Shown here piece after piece: positions 1-6,488 of a DNA stretch of 10,010 bases. The stretch is from assembly GCA_030625695.1 (NCBI GenBank), contig DAOUQK010000112.1, forward strand, positions 1 to 10,010, read 5' to 3'. How positions within the stretch are numbered: position 1 is the first letter of the stretch; every line of letters begins with the position of its first letter. This DNA comes from Paracoccaceae bacterium (lineage in GTDB: Bacteria; Pseudomonadota; Alphaproteobacteria; Rhodobacterales; Rhodobacteraceae). Made by a program: the position numbers and the translations under genes. Under the pieces are notes generated by a model. The model was given only the letters and a program-made list of their open reading frames with translations, searched no databases and had not been told where the DNA came from.

Positions 1-522
1 CTGGCCGGGATCATTGCTTTGCGCCCGATGATGGCCAGCCAACCGATCACCCGGATTATCATTCTGCTGACGGTGATAGGTGCTGTGCTGTCGCTGCCCA
101 ACATCGGCCTGTACTATGGTGTCCACAACTGGACGGCGGCCCTGACCGGTGGCGTGGTTGATGCCCGTTTCATTGCCATACTGGATACCGGACTGGAATC
201 GCCGCTGGGGCAGGTGGCGATGATCCCGATGCTGGCCTGGATTGCCCGCAATGCGCCGACCAATCTGAAGGCGACGTTTTTCGCGGTAATGGCCTCGTTC
301 ACCAATCTGGCCCTTTCGGCCAGTGCCCTGTCCACCAAATACCTGAACCAGATATTCGAAGTAACGCGCGAAGTGACGGATAAAACCACCGGCATCATCG
401 ACGTGCCTGCCGATTATTCCCAGCTTGGCTGGTTGCTGATCGTGGTCGCCGGCATTGGTTTTGGCCTGCCATTACTGGCGGTGATCTTTGTTCAGATGTC
501 ACCGCTTAGAACCACGGACTAG
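1..522 (+). CDS. MFS-type transporter, C-terminal part (BT1/folate-biopterin-transporter-like)
   Basis: The reading frame is open from the first base of the window, so the gene begins upstream; 173 codons and a TAA-free run to a TAG stop are visible. The translation is strongly hydrophobic, with about four likely membrane segments: near residues 16-37, 54-82 (amphipathic, containing DTGLESPLGQ), 88-112 and 142-165. The stretch around KATFFAVMASFTNLALSAS followed by TKYLNQ resembles the late transmembrane region of BT1-family major facilitator transporters, where a similar 'ALMASLMNLAL...TKYLN' pattern is common. That resemblance is from memory of the family. It would be an inner-membrane secondary transporter; the substrate cannot be inferred. 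The ATG at 19 is internal to the gene, not its start. The alpha/beta hydrolase lies 72 bases downstream on the same strand and may or may not be co-transcribed. Confidence 0.75.
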   Translation: MAGIIALRPMMASQPITRIIILLTVIGAVLSLPNIGLYYGVHNWTAALTGGVVDARFIAILDTGLESPLGQVAMIPMLAWIARNAPTNLKATFFAVMASFTNLALSASALSTKYLNQIFEVTREVTDKTTGIIDVPADYSQLGWLLIVVAGIGFGLPLLAVIFVQMSPLRTTD

Positions 523-594
523 CCTGCGACTTCCGGTTTCGGTTAAAGAAAATCTTCAGTAACATACGGCAAAACCAATAAAGCGAGCGGTACC

Positions 595-1542
595 ATGACA
601 ATATTGTCCTACCTTATCCCCGGTGTTCTTATCATTCTGGCGCTGGCGTCAATCTGGACTCGGGCGTTGGCGTTCACTTCAGCCCGCAGCCTGCCCAAAC
701 GCGGGGCCTCCTTGCCGGTTGGTGGCGGTGAGATGCATTTTGTTGATAAGGGCACGGCCAAAAAGGGGACATTGGTGCTGATCCACGGGATCGCCGGGCA
801 ATTGCAGCATTTCACCTACTCAATGGTGGACTTGCTGAAACAAGACTACCGGGTGATCGCGGTGGACCGGCCCGGTTGCGGCTATTCTACCGTGACCAAG
901 GGCGACGGTGCGTCTTTGGGCGACCAAGCCCGGATGATCGACGAATTGCTGGGGCAACTGGGCGTCGACAAGGCGGTGATGGTCGGCCATTCGCTGGGCG
1001 GGGCGGTGGCCTTGCGGATGGGTCTGGATTGTCCCGACCGGGTGGCGGGACTGGCGTTGCTGTGCCCTTTGACCCATGTGCCAGGCAACATGCCCAACGC
1101 CTTGAAGGGCCTGCAGGTAACAGCCCCGTGGCTACGCCACCTGCTGGGCAATACCATTGCCGTGCCGATGGGTAAAATCACCGCCAACAAGGTGCTGTCC
1201 GAAGCTTTTGCGCCCGAACAATGCCCCGACGATTTCATGATCCGCGCTGGTGCCGTGCTTGGCCTGCGCCCCAAAGCCTTTGTGGCCGCCTGTTCCGACA
1301 TGACGGCGGTACAATTGGAAATGCCGACCCAGTCGGCGCGTTATGCCGGTGAATTGATGGTGCCGGGGGGCATCCTTTTTGGGGCTGACGATGCTTTATT
1401 GTTGCCAGAAGAACATGGCGCCAGCATGGGGGCCTATAATTTGGGCATGAAAACCTTGCCCGGACGTGGCCACATGATCCCGATCACAGCGCCACAGGAC
1501 TGCGCCGATTTTGTCCGTGTGGTGGCCGATCAGGTGCTCTAA
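595..1542 (+). CDS. Membrane-anchored alpha/beta hydrolase
   Basis: A 315-residue serine hydrolase of the alpha/beta fold. Residues about 3-27 form one hydrophobic segment (YLIPGVLIILALASIWT), probably an uncleaved N-terminal membrane anchor or signal anchor. The oxyanion-hole motif is LIHGIAG (His64-Gly65). The nucleophile elbow is GHSLGG with Ser133. A likely acid residue lies in GADDALLL (Asp265 or Asp266), and the catalytic His is His293 in GRGHMIP. All triad elements are in the canonical order and spacing, so the enzyme should be active, probably on an ester, lactone or lipid. Nothing in the sequence fixes the substrate. A weak purine-rich site (AAAGCGAGCGG) precedes the ATG. Its TAA stop overlaps the stop of the convergent racemase gene by four bases. 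Similar proteins are often named haloperoxidase-like or lipase-like hydrolases. Confidence 0.88.
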   Translation: MTILSYLIPGVLIILALASIWTRALAFTSARSLPKRGASLPVGGGEMHFVDKGTAKKGTLVLIHGIAGQLQHFTYSMVDLLKQDYRVIAVDRPGCGYSTVTKGDGASLGDQARMIDELLGQLGVDKAVMVGHSLGGAVALRMGLDCPDRVAGLALLCPLTHVPGNMPNALKGLQVTAPWLRHLLGNTIAVPMGKITANKVLSEAFAPEQCPDDFMIRAGAVLGLRPKAFVAACSDMTAVQLEMPTQSARYAGELMVPGGILFGADDALLLPEEHGASMGAYNLGMKTLPGRGHMIPITAPQDCADFVRVVADQVL

Positions 1543-2285
1543 AGGCTGACCCTCGGATCATCCAGGTCATGCGCAAACCGGCGCGGTATCAATCCGGCCT
1601 GAAACCATGTGACAAACGAATAGATCGAATAAACCGGCAATCCGGTCAGTTTTCGCACGTCTGCCGCGTAGGGCACCATGTTGGTACATTCCAGAACAAT
1701 CGCGCCAATATTTTGGTTGTTTTGTACCAAATCCGCCGAAGCCTCCAGAACGTCCAGCCGACAGGCTTCAAAATCCAACGACGCGTGATCGTCCAATATG
1801 CCGGTGGTAAAGATGCGCCCGCCATCGGTTCCGGTGATAATCGTATCCACTGGCGCACCCGCCGCGCGCAGGTGATCCCTGGTCAGCGTATCCTTTGAAA
1901 TTGTCACCACGCCAACCCGTTTGTCGGCGGGTAACAACGCCGCCACCATCGGTATCTGCATCAAGGACGAGGTCGCCACCGGCACGCCCAATGCGTCGCG
2001 TATCTGGTCCTGAATAAGTGCGAGAAACCCGCAATTGGTGGTGATCCCGTCGCACCCCATCTGTACAAGATCCTGCCCCGCTTCGATAAAACGATCCAGC
2101 AACAGGGTTGGGTCCTGGCGCACTACCACATCCGCCGTCGCCCCCGGCACTACACGATACTGTACCGGGAATGGCCAGGTCATCGCATTGCCAATATCGC
2201 CGTGAATGCGTGGAAACCGGGTTTCCAGCATCAGTATCCCGACCGATGCGCCATAAACCGTCTTGCCGCCAAATTCTTCGCTCAT
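1539..2285 (-). CDS. Aspartate/glutamate racemase family protein
   Basis: A 248-residue member of the cofactor-independent Asp/Glu/hydantoin racemase superfamily, which includes arylmalonate decarboxylase and maleate isomerase. The two halves each bring a catalytic cysteine: Cys85 in GCDGITTNCGFL and Cys200 in IVLECTNMVPYA. These are placed as expected for the two-base or Cys-pair mechanism, so a racemase or isomerase reaction is plausible. The N-terminal block LETRFPRIHGDIGNAMTWPF is typical of a subgroup usually annotated only as 'aspartate/glutamate racemase family'; the exact substrate of that subgroup is not known to me. Length is normal for the superfamily. It is the second gene of a leftward operon: its ATG overlaps the TGA of the GntR gene (ATGA), so translation is probably coupled, and its own ribosome binding site is weak. 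It likely acts on the compound handled by the divergent ThDP enzyme, dehydrogenase and TRAP operon. Confidence 0.88.
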   Translation of the reverse strand: MSEEFGGKTVYGASVGILMLETRFPRIHGDIGNAMTWPFPVQYRVVPGATADVVVRQDPTLLLDRFIEAGQDLVQMGCDGITTNCGFLALIQDQIRDALGVPVATSSLMQIPMVAALLPADKRVGVVTISKDTLTRDHLRAAGAPVDTIITGTDGGRIFTTGILDDHASLDFEACRLDVLEASADLVQNNQNIGAIVLECTNMVPYAADVRKLTGLPVYSIYSFVTWFQAGLIPRRFAHDLDDPRVSL

Positions 2286-2992
2286 GTCATTTCTTTCTGC
2301 ATGTCATCCGGCACATATATCTGTGCATAGGCCTTTTGCACCGCCTCGGTCGCCTCTTCCCAGCGTCGTTCGATATGGCTGCGCATGGTGTCGCCGGCAA
2401 GGTCGGCGTCACGGGTAAGCAGCGCGTCAAAAATACGCCGGTGTGCCGACAGCCGGGTCTGTGCATGATGCGACCGATCCGTGTCGTGGATGGATTTAAG
2501 GTTGACCGATCGAACAAAGCGGATGCGCCCGTTCAGGTTTTCCAGCATCCGCAGCAATTCGTCATTATGCGACAGTCGCGTGATATAAAGGTGAAAACCT
2601 TCGTCCACATGCACCGCATCGCTGACATCCATTTTGCTCAGGTATTCAGGCTCGGTTGCATCCAGATATTTTCCGAACACCTCCAACTCGGCGTCCGTGG
2701 CGCGTTTGCACGCCAGCCTGATCGCCTCGACCTCAATCGCCACGCGGGACTCATAAAGGTCCATGATCCGCTTGGGATCAAGCGGCCGACAAAAGAACCC
2801 CTTGCCGGTCTGAAAGGTCAAAAATCCCTCGGCCACCAAGCGGTTCAGCGCCTCGCGCAGAGGCGTGCGCGAGGCCCCGAGTTCTTTGGACAGTGCGGAT
2901 TCGTTCACCCGCGATCCCGGCTTTAACTCAAAGTTAATTGCCATCTCGCGGGTCTTTTCGATCAATCGGTCGACGTTGCTGATTTTCATCAT
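2282..2992 (-). CDS. GntR family regulator, FadR/FCD subfamily
   Basis: A 236-residue cytoplasmic transcription factor. Residues about 7-71 are the winged helix-turn-helix; the signature RVNESALSKELGASRTPLRE is nearly ideal for GntR proteins. Residues about 75-220 form an all-helical FCD ligand-binding domain. Its usual metal-site residues are visible: Asp130 and His134 (DEGFH), His184 (AHRRIF) and His206 (RSHIER). Such sites commonly bind a divalent metal and a carboxylate effector. I chose the start at 2992 (or the adjacent ATG at 2989) because the wHTH begins right after it. A longer frame reaching 3196 would run through the divergent promoter region and into the ThDP gene, and its extra 68 residues do not look like protein. 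A modest AAGGGT lies about 12 bases upstream. It probably autoregulates and controls the divergent catabolic operon through the palindrome at 3055-3080. Confidence 0.92.
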   Translation of the reverse strand: MMKISNVDRLIEKTREMAINFELKPGSRVNESALSKELGASRTPLREALNRLVAEGFLTFQTGKGFFCRPLDPKRIMDLYESRVAIEVEAIRLACKRATDAELEVFGKYLDATEPEYLSKMDVSDAVHVDEGFHLYITRLSHNDELLRMLENLNGRIRFVRSVNLKSIHDTDRSHHAQTRLSAHRRIFDALLTRDADLAGDTMRSHIERRWEEATEAVQKAYAQIYVPDDMQKEMT

Positions 2993-3054
2993 AAAAAGAA
3001 TCTGACCCTTATTTATGTATCTGTAAAACTCCGTTGACTTGTGCGCAAGTCTGA

Positions 3055-3080
3055 ATTTAGAACTGTATACAATTCTGAAT
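3055..3080. promoter_or_regulatory. Probable GntR operator palindrome in the divergent intergenic region
   Basis: A 26-base inverted repeat centred between 3067 and 3068, with 11 of 13 pairs complementary. The inner 18 bases are AGAACTGTATACAATTCT with a single mismatched pair. The centre CTGTATACAA fits the general FadR/FCD operator pattern TNGTNNACNA except at its first position. It lies 24 bases upstream of the TTG start of the ThDP enzyme gene and 62 bases from the GntR start, so a bound repressor could block both divergent promoters. A TTGACT hexamer at 3034-3039 may be a rightward -35 element, but its -10 partner is weak. TACAAT at 3068-3073 is a better -10 match without a good -35, so the promoter itself is not assigned. 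Two ATTCTGA words (3072-3078 and 3084-3090) partly overlap the site. Confidence 0.68.
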
Positions 3081-3104
3081 GCGATTCTGATGTGAGGACT
3101 TGTC

Positions 3105-4796
3105 TTGACCAACAAACTGAATGGGGCCGAGGCAATGGTGCGCATGCTGGAAGCGCAAGGCGTGCAGCATATATTTGGTCTGTGTGGCGATACCACCTTG
3201 CCGTTTTATGACGCCATGCTGCGGCTTGACCATAACATGCATCATGTTCTGGTGCGCGATGAACGTAGTGCGACCTATATGGCTGATGCCTATTCCCGCG
3301 TCACCGGGCGGCCCGGTGTGGCAGAAGGGCCGTCAGGGGGCGGGGCGACTTATATCCTGCCGGGGCTGATTGAAGCCAACGAAAGCTCTTACGCGGTGCT
3401 GGGCATTACCACCGATATCTCGGTCGGCTCTTACGGCAAATACCCATTGACCGAGGTTGACCAAGAGGCGCTGATGCGCCCTTTGACCAAATGGAACACA
3501 GTGATCAAACGCGCCGATCATATCCCACGCATGGTGCGATCTGCGTTCAGGGGGATGACCTCCGGACGCTCGGGGGCCGCACATCTGGGACTGCCGTATG
3601 ACATCCAGTATGACGCGGTTGACCCAAGCGATATTTGGGCCGACCCGGAGTTGAAATCTTATCCGGCCTACCGCCAGGGTCCTGCGCCGGGTGCTGCTGA
3701 GGCCGCCGTTGACGCAATCCTTTCGGCCAAAAACCCACTGATCGTTTGTGGCGGTGGCGTGGTGATTGCCGGTGCGATGGATGAATTGGATAGGCTGGCG
3801 ACACGGCTGGATATCCCGGTGGCCACGTCGATCTCGGGGCAGGGGTCACTGGCCGAAACCCATGCACAAGCGGTCGGTGTCGTCGGTTCAAATGGTGGTA
3901 CGGACGAGACGTGGGAGATGATGCAAAACGCCGATCTGGTGGTGTTCATGGGTGCGCGGGCCGGGTCGACTACGACGTCGAGGTGGGAGGCCCCGGCGGC
4001 GGACACCCGCATCGTGCATTTCGACAATGACCCGATGGTGATTGGCGCCAATTATCGCACCGAAGTGGGCGTGGTTGGTGATTTACGGCTGGCCCTTGCG
4101 CAAGTGAACGCCGTGCTGGACGCGCGCGGGCAGGGCGCTGCGACATTTGGCGGCGCGGCGGCAATCGCCGAACTGAAAGTCCGAAAATTCGCCGAATTTA
4201 CCCGTCTGGCGCAGAGTGATCAGGCCCCGATCCGGCCTGAACGGGTTATTCAAAGCCTGATGGACAATCTGCCGCCCGATGCCACGCTGGTGTCGGACCC
4301 CGGCACCTCTTGTCCCTATATTTCGGCCTATTACCAACTGCCGCAATCAGGGCGGCATTTCATCACCAACCGCGCACACGGCGCGCTTGGGTATTCGCTT
4401 TCGGCTTCGCTTGGCGCGTGGTTTGGCAGGCCCTCCAGCAAGGTTGTGGCCTTGATGGGGGATGGATCGTTTGGCTTTACTGTTGGAGAGCTTGAAACGG
4501 TGACCCGCGCGCGTGCGCCGATCACCTTCATCGTGTTTTCAAATTCGAATTTTGGCTGGATCAGAGCCAGTCAGTATGCCGACAAAGACGCGCGCTATTA
4601 TAATGTAGATTTCAACCGGACCGACCATGCGGCGGTGGCGGCAGCTTATGGTTTAAAATCCTGGCGGGTCGAGAACCCTGCCGACCTTGACCGGGTGTTG
4701 CGCGAGGCGATTGAACATGACGGGCCGACATTGGTCGATGTGATCTGTCAGAACCTTGAGGAAAGCAACGCGCCGGTGCGCCGGTGGATGGGGTAA
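3105..4796 (+). CDS. Thiamine-diphosphate-dependent enzyme (acetolactate synthase/decarboxylase superfamily)
   Basis: A 563-residue protein with the three-domain layout of pyruvate oxidase/acetolactate synthase-like enzymes: N-terminal Pyr domain (about 5-170), central domain (about 190-330) and C-terminal PP domain (about 370-550). The catalytic glutamate that activates ThDP is Glu53 in RDERSATYMAD. The metal and diphosphate motif starts at Gly452 (GDGS) and ends at Asn480 (IVFSNSNFGW), the usual spacing. Family members decarboxylate a 2-oxo acid and either release an aldehyde or transfer the unit to an acceptor. It is unlikely to be housekeeping IlvB, because no small subunit follows and it sits in a regulated transport operon. 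I take the TTG at 3105 as start: GAGGA lies at 3094-3098, six bases before it, and the family N-terminus (NGAEAMVRMLEAQGVQHIFG) begins directly after. It heads the rightward operon; the next gene starts three bases after its stop. Confidence 0.9.
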   Translation: MTNKLNGAEAMVRMLEAQGVQHIFGLCGDTTLPFYDAMLRLDHNMHHVLVRDERSATYMADAYSRVTGRPGVAEGPSGGGATYILPGLIEANESSYAVLGITTDISVGSYGKYPLTEVDQEALMRPLTKWNTVIKRADHIPRMVRSAFRGMTSGRSGAAHLGLPYDIQYDAVDPSDIWADPELKSYPAYRQGPAPGAAEAAVDAILSAKNPLIVCGGGVVIAGAMDELDRLATRLDIPVATSISGQGSLAETHAQAVGVVGSNGGTDETWEMMQNADLVVFMGARAGSTTTSRWEAPAADTRIVHFDNDPMVIGANYRTEVGVVGDLRLALAQVNAVLDARGQGAATFGGAAAIAELKVRKFAEFTRLAQSDQAPIRPERVIQSLMDNLPPDATLVSDPGTSCPYISAYYQLPQSGRHFITNRAHGALGYSLSASLGAWFGRPSSKVVALMGDGSFGFTVGELETVTRARAPITFIVFSNSNFGWIRASQYADKDARYYNVDFNRTDHAAVAAAYGLKSWRVENPADLDRVLREAIEHDGPTLVDVICQNLEESNAPVRRWMG

Positions 4797-4799
4797 GGG

Positions 4800-5207
4800 A
4801 TGCCAGCCACGCAGATCATCACCAGTTTTGACGTCTGGCACCTTCAATTGCCGGTCAATGCGCAGCGTGCGATTGATAATCGCACCGCGATTATGGGCGA
4901 CGCCGGGTATGGGGATGCCAATTGCACTGAGATTGCGACTGGGACCAAGGCTGCGACCAAGGCTGCGACCAAGGCTGGGCTGGCGCATCTTGCGGGCACG
5001 CATATGATTGCTGCAACACCCGGGATTACCTTGGGGTGCGAGTTTTGTCAGGCAAAATATTTCCTTGAGGAGGATATTCTCGACGGGACGTTCGAGATTG
5101 TTGACGGGCAGGTGATTATCCTGCAATCGCCCGGTTTGGGCCTTGCGGTTGATCCCGAAAAGCTCAACAAATACGCTGTCAATACAGCGAAAGGACCGCC
5201 TACATGA
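4800..5207 (+). CDS. Internally deleted enolase-superfamily (muconate-lactonizing-enzyme-like) remnant, frame still open
   Basis: An open frame of 135 residues, far short of the roughly 360-380 of the enolase superfamily. Residues about 5-25 (IITSFDVWHLQLPVNAQRA) resemble the extreme N-terminus of such enzymes. Residues about 60-130 resemble their extreme C-terminus: LAHLAGTHMIAATPGITLGC, then a YFLEEDIL block and a SPGLGLAVDPEKL block before KYAVN. Between them lie about 35 residues without clear family similarity, including a TKAA repeat. The metal ligands and the acid/base lysines of the barrel are absent, so no enolase-type catalysis is possible. The original enzyme was probably an isomerase, cycloisomerase or dehydratase for the pathway of this operon. 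The start lies three bases after the ThDP gene stop, and its TGA overlaps the next ATG (ATGA), so it may still serve translational coupling. I favour a decaying gene; a small protein with a new role cannot be excluded. Family assignment is from memory, not from a search. Confidence 0.7.
   Translation: MPATQIITSFDVWHLQLPVNAQRAIDNRTAIMGDAGYGDANCTEIATGTKAATKAATKAGLAHLAGTHMIAATPGITLGCEFCQAKYFLEEDILDGTFEIVDGQVIILQSPGLGLAVDPEKLNKYAVNTAKGPPT
4943..4978 (+). repeat. 12-base tandem repeat, three copies
   Basis: The unit GACCAAGGCTGC occurs at 4943-4954, 4955-4966 and 4967-4978; the third copy differs only in its last base. Twelve bases keep the frame, so it encodes repeated Thr-Lys-Ala-Ala. It sits inside the linker of the shortened enolase-like gene, immediately before the conserved C-terminal block, and probably marks slippage or repair at a deletion junction. 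Confidence 0.9.
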
Positions 5208-6454
5208 ACACAGATCAGACCATTGTTGTGATTGGGGCCGGAATTGTTGGCATTTCAACGGCAATCTGGCTGCAACGGTCTGGCTGCAAGGTTATCGTCG
5301 TGGATCGTGGTAAGCCGGGTCATGACAAGGGTACATCTTACGGCAATGGCGGCATTATCGTTCCAAGTGGCGTCGCGCCCGTAACCGGGCCCGGGATGAT
5401 TACCAAGTCGCCCAAGATGCTGCTGGACCCGAATTTCCCGCTGTTTCTGCGGTGGCCTTACCTGCCCAAGCTGTTGCCATGGTTGGTGAAATACCTGTCG
5501 AACGCCAATGCGACCGACACGCGGCGTATCTCAAAAGGGTTGTCGGTCATTGTTGGTGACGCGGTGGATCAACATAAATCTCTGGCCAGGGGCACGCCTG
5601 CCGAAAAGTGGCTTGCTGACAGTGATTATTGCTTTGCCTATGCCGATCGCGCAGCGTTTGAGGCGGATGAATTTGTGTTCGGACTGCGCCGTGATGCGGG
5701 GCAGGTGCCTGAGGTGATCGAAGGCGACGCCGTGCGCGAATACGAGCCCGAAATGGGCGCGTCTGTGACCCTGTTGGCGGTGATGAAAGACCACGGGTAT
5801 GTGCGTTCTCCGGGAAAATATGTGGCCGCCCTGGCCGAGGTGTTTCAAAGCGAAGGCGGCGAGATACGACAGGTCGAAGTACGCGACGTTGATCTGTCTG
5901 ACGGGCATATTACCGGCATTGTCACCGATCAGGGGCGGATCGCCTGCGATGCCGCGGTTCTGGCCACCGGTGTCTGGTCCAAACCGCTGGCGAAAAAGCT
6001 GGGGGTGAACGTGCCGCTGGAATCCGAACGGGGCTATCATATCGTTTTCAAAGACCCGTCGATGAATTTGCGTTCGACCTATATGATGACCGGCGGTAAA
6101 TTTGTGGTGACGCCGATGGAGGCGGGTATCCGCTGTGCCGGCGTGGTGGAATTCGGCGGGCTTGATGCGCCTGCGTCGGAGGGGCCGCTAAAGTTGCTAC
6201 GCCGGCAGGTTGCGCAATATTTCCCGCAACTGGAATATTCCGGCACCGAAGAGTGGATGGGCCACCGACCCGCGACGTCTGATAGCCTGCCGGTGATAGG
6301 AGAGCTTGGCCAGACGGGCGTCTTTGCCGGATTTGGCCATCATCATATAGGCTTGACCGGTGGTCCAAAAACTGGTCGGCTGATTGCAGACCTGATCATG
6401 CAAGGGGGCAGCAACATTGATTTGTCCCCGTTTGATCCAAAAAGATTTAACTAG
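5204..6454 (+). CDS. DadA-like FAD-dependent oxidoreductase (D-amino acid/amine dehydrogenase family)
   Basis: A 416-residue flavoprotein of the DAO (PF01266-type) family. The N-terminal dinucleotide-binding fold begins at residue 7 with VVIGAGIVGISTA and ends the second strand at VIVVDRG (about 33-39); GTSYGNGG (about 46-53) is the usual second flavin contact. The C-terminal block has GHRPATSDSLPVIG and then FAGFGHHHIGLTGGPKTGRL, the DadA-type pattern in which the last glycine-rich segment closes over FAD. Such enzymes oxidise D-amino acids (including D-proline or D-hydroxyproline types) to imino or oxo acids and pass electrons to the respiratory chain. The substrate here is not fixed by the sequence. 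The start ATG overlaps the stop of the preceding frame, and AAGGA at 5191-5195 lies eight bases upstream. Together with the divergent racemase it suggests an L-to-D conversion followed by oxidation. The TRAP binding-protein gene starts 34 bases downstream. Confidence 0.88.
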   Translation: MNTDQTIVVIGAGIVGISTAIWLQRSGCKVIVVDRGKPGHDKGTSYGNGGIIVPSGVAPVTGPGMITKSPKMLLDPNFPLFLRWPYLPKLLPWLVKYLSNANATDTRRISKGLSVIVGDAVDQHKSLARGTPAEKWLADSDYCFAYADRAAFEADEFVFGLRRDAGQVPEVIEGDAVREYEPEMGASVTLLAVMKDHGYVRSPGKYVAALAEVFQSEGGEIRQVEVRDVDLSDGHITGIVTDQGRIACDAAVLATGVWSKPLAKKLGVNVPLESERGYHIVFKDPSMNLRSTYMMTGGKFVVTPMEAGIRCAGVVEFGGLDAPASEGPLKLLRRQVAQYFPQLEYSGTEEWMGHRPATSDSLPVIGELGQTGVFAGFGHHHIGLTGGPKTGRLIADLIMQGGSNIDLSPFDPKRFN

Positions 6455-6488
6455 AACGACCAAAAACCAAACCAAAAGGGAGTACGAC

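Noticed and set aside
523..594. Promoter for the alpha/beta hydrolase
   Set aside because: The 72-base gap is AT-richer than its surroundings but shows no convincing -35/-10 pair or palindrome.
2108..2926. 272-codon open frame on the + strand
   Set aside because: It is antisense to the GntR and racemase genes, which have clear motifs. Its translation is rich in Arg, His, Pro and Cys with no recognisable domain, as expected of a shadow frame.
2993..3196. 68-residue N-terminal extension of the GntR regulator
   Set aside because: It would run across the divergent promoter and operator and into the ThDP coding region. The extra residues show no family similarity, and the winged helix starts right after the ATG pair at 2992/2989.
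4943..4978. CRISPR-like or regulatory repeat
   Set aside because: Units are contiguous with no spacers, only 12 bases long and in frame inside a coding region.
4653..5264. 203-codon open frame on the - strand over the shortened enolase-like gene
   Set aside because: Considered because the sense gene is degraded here, but it overlaps the ThDP enzyme end and the dehydrogenase start, has no good ribosome binding site and shows no recognisable family.
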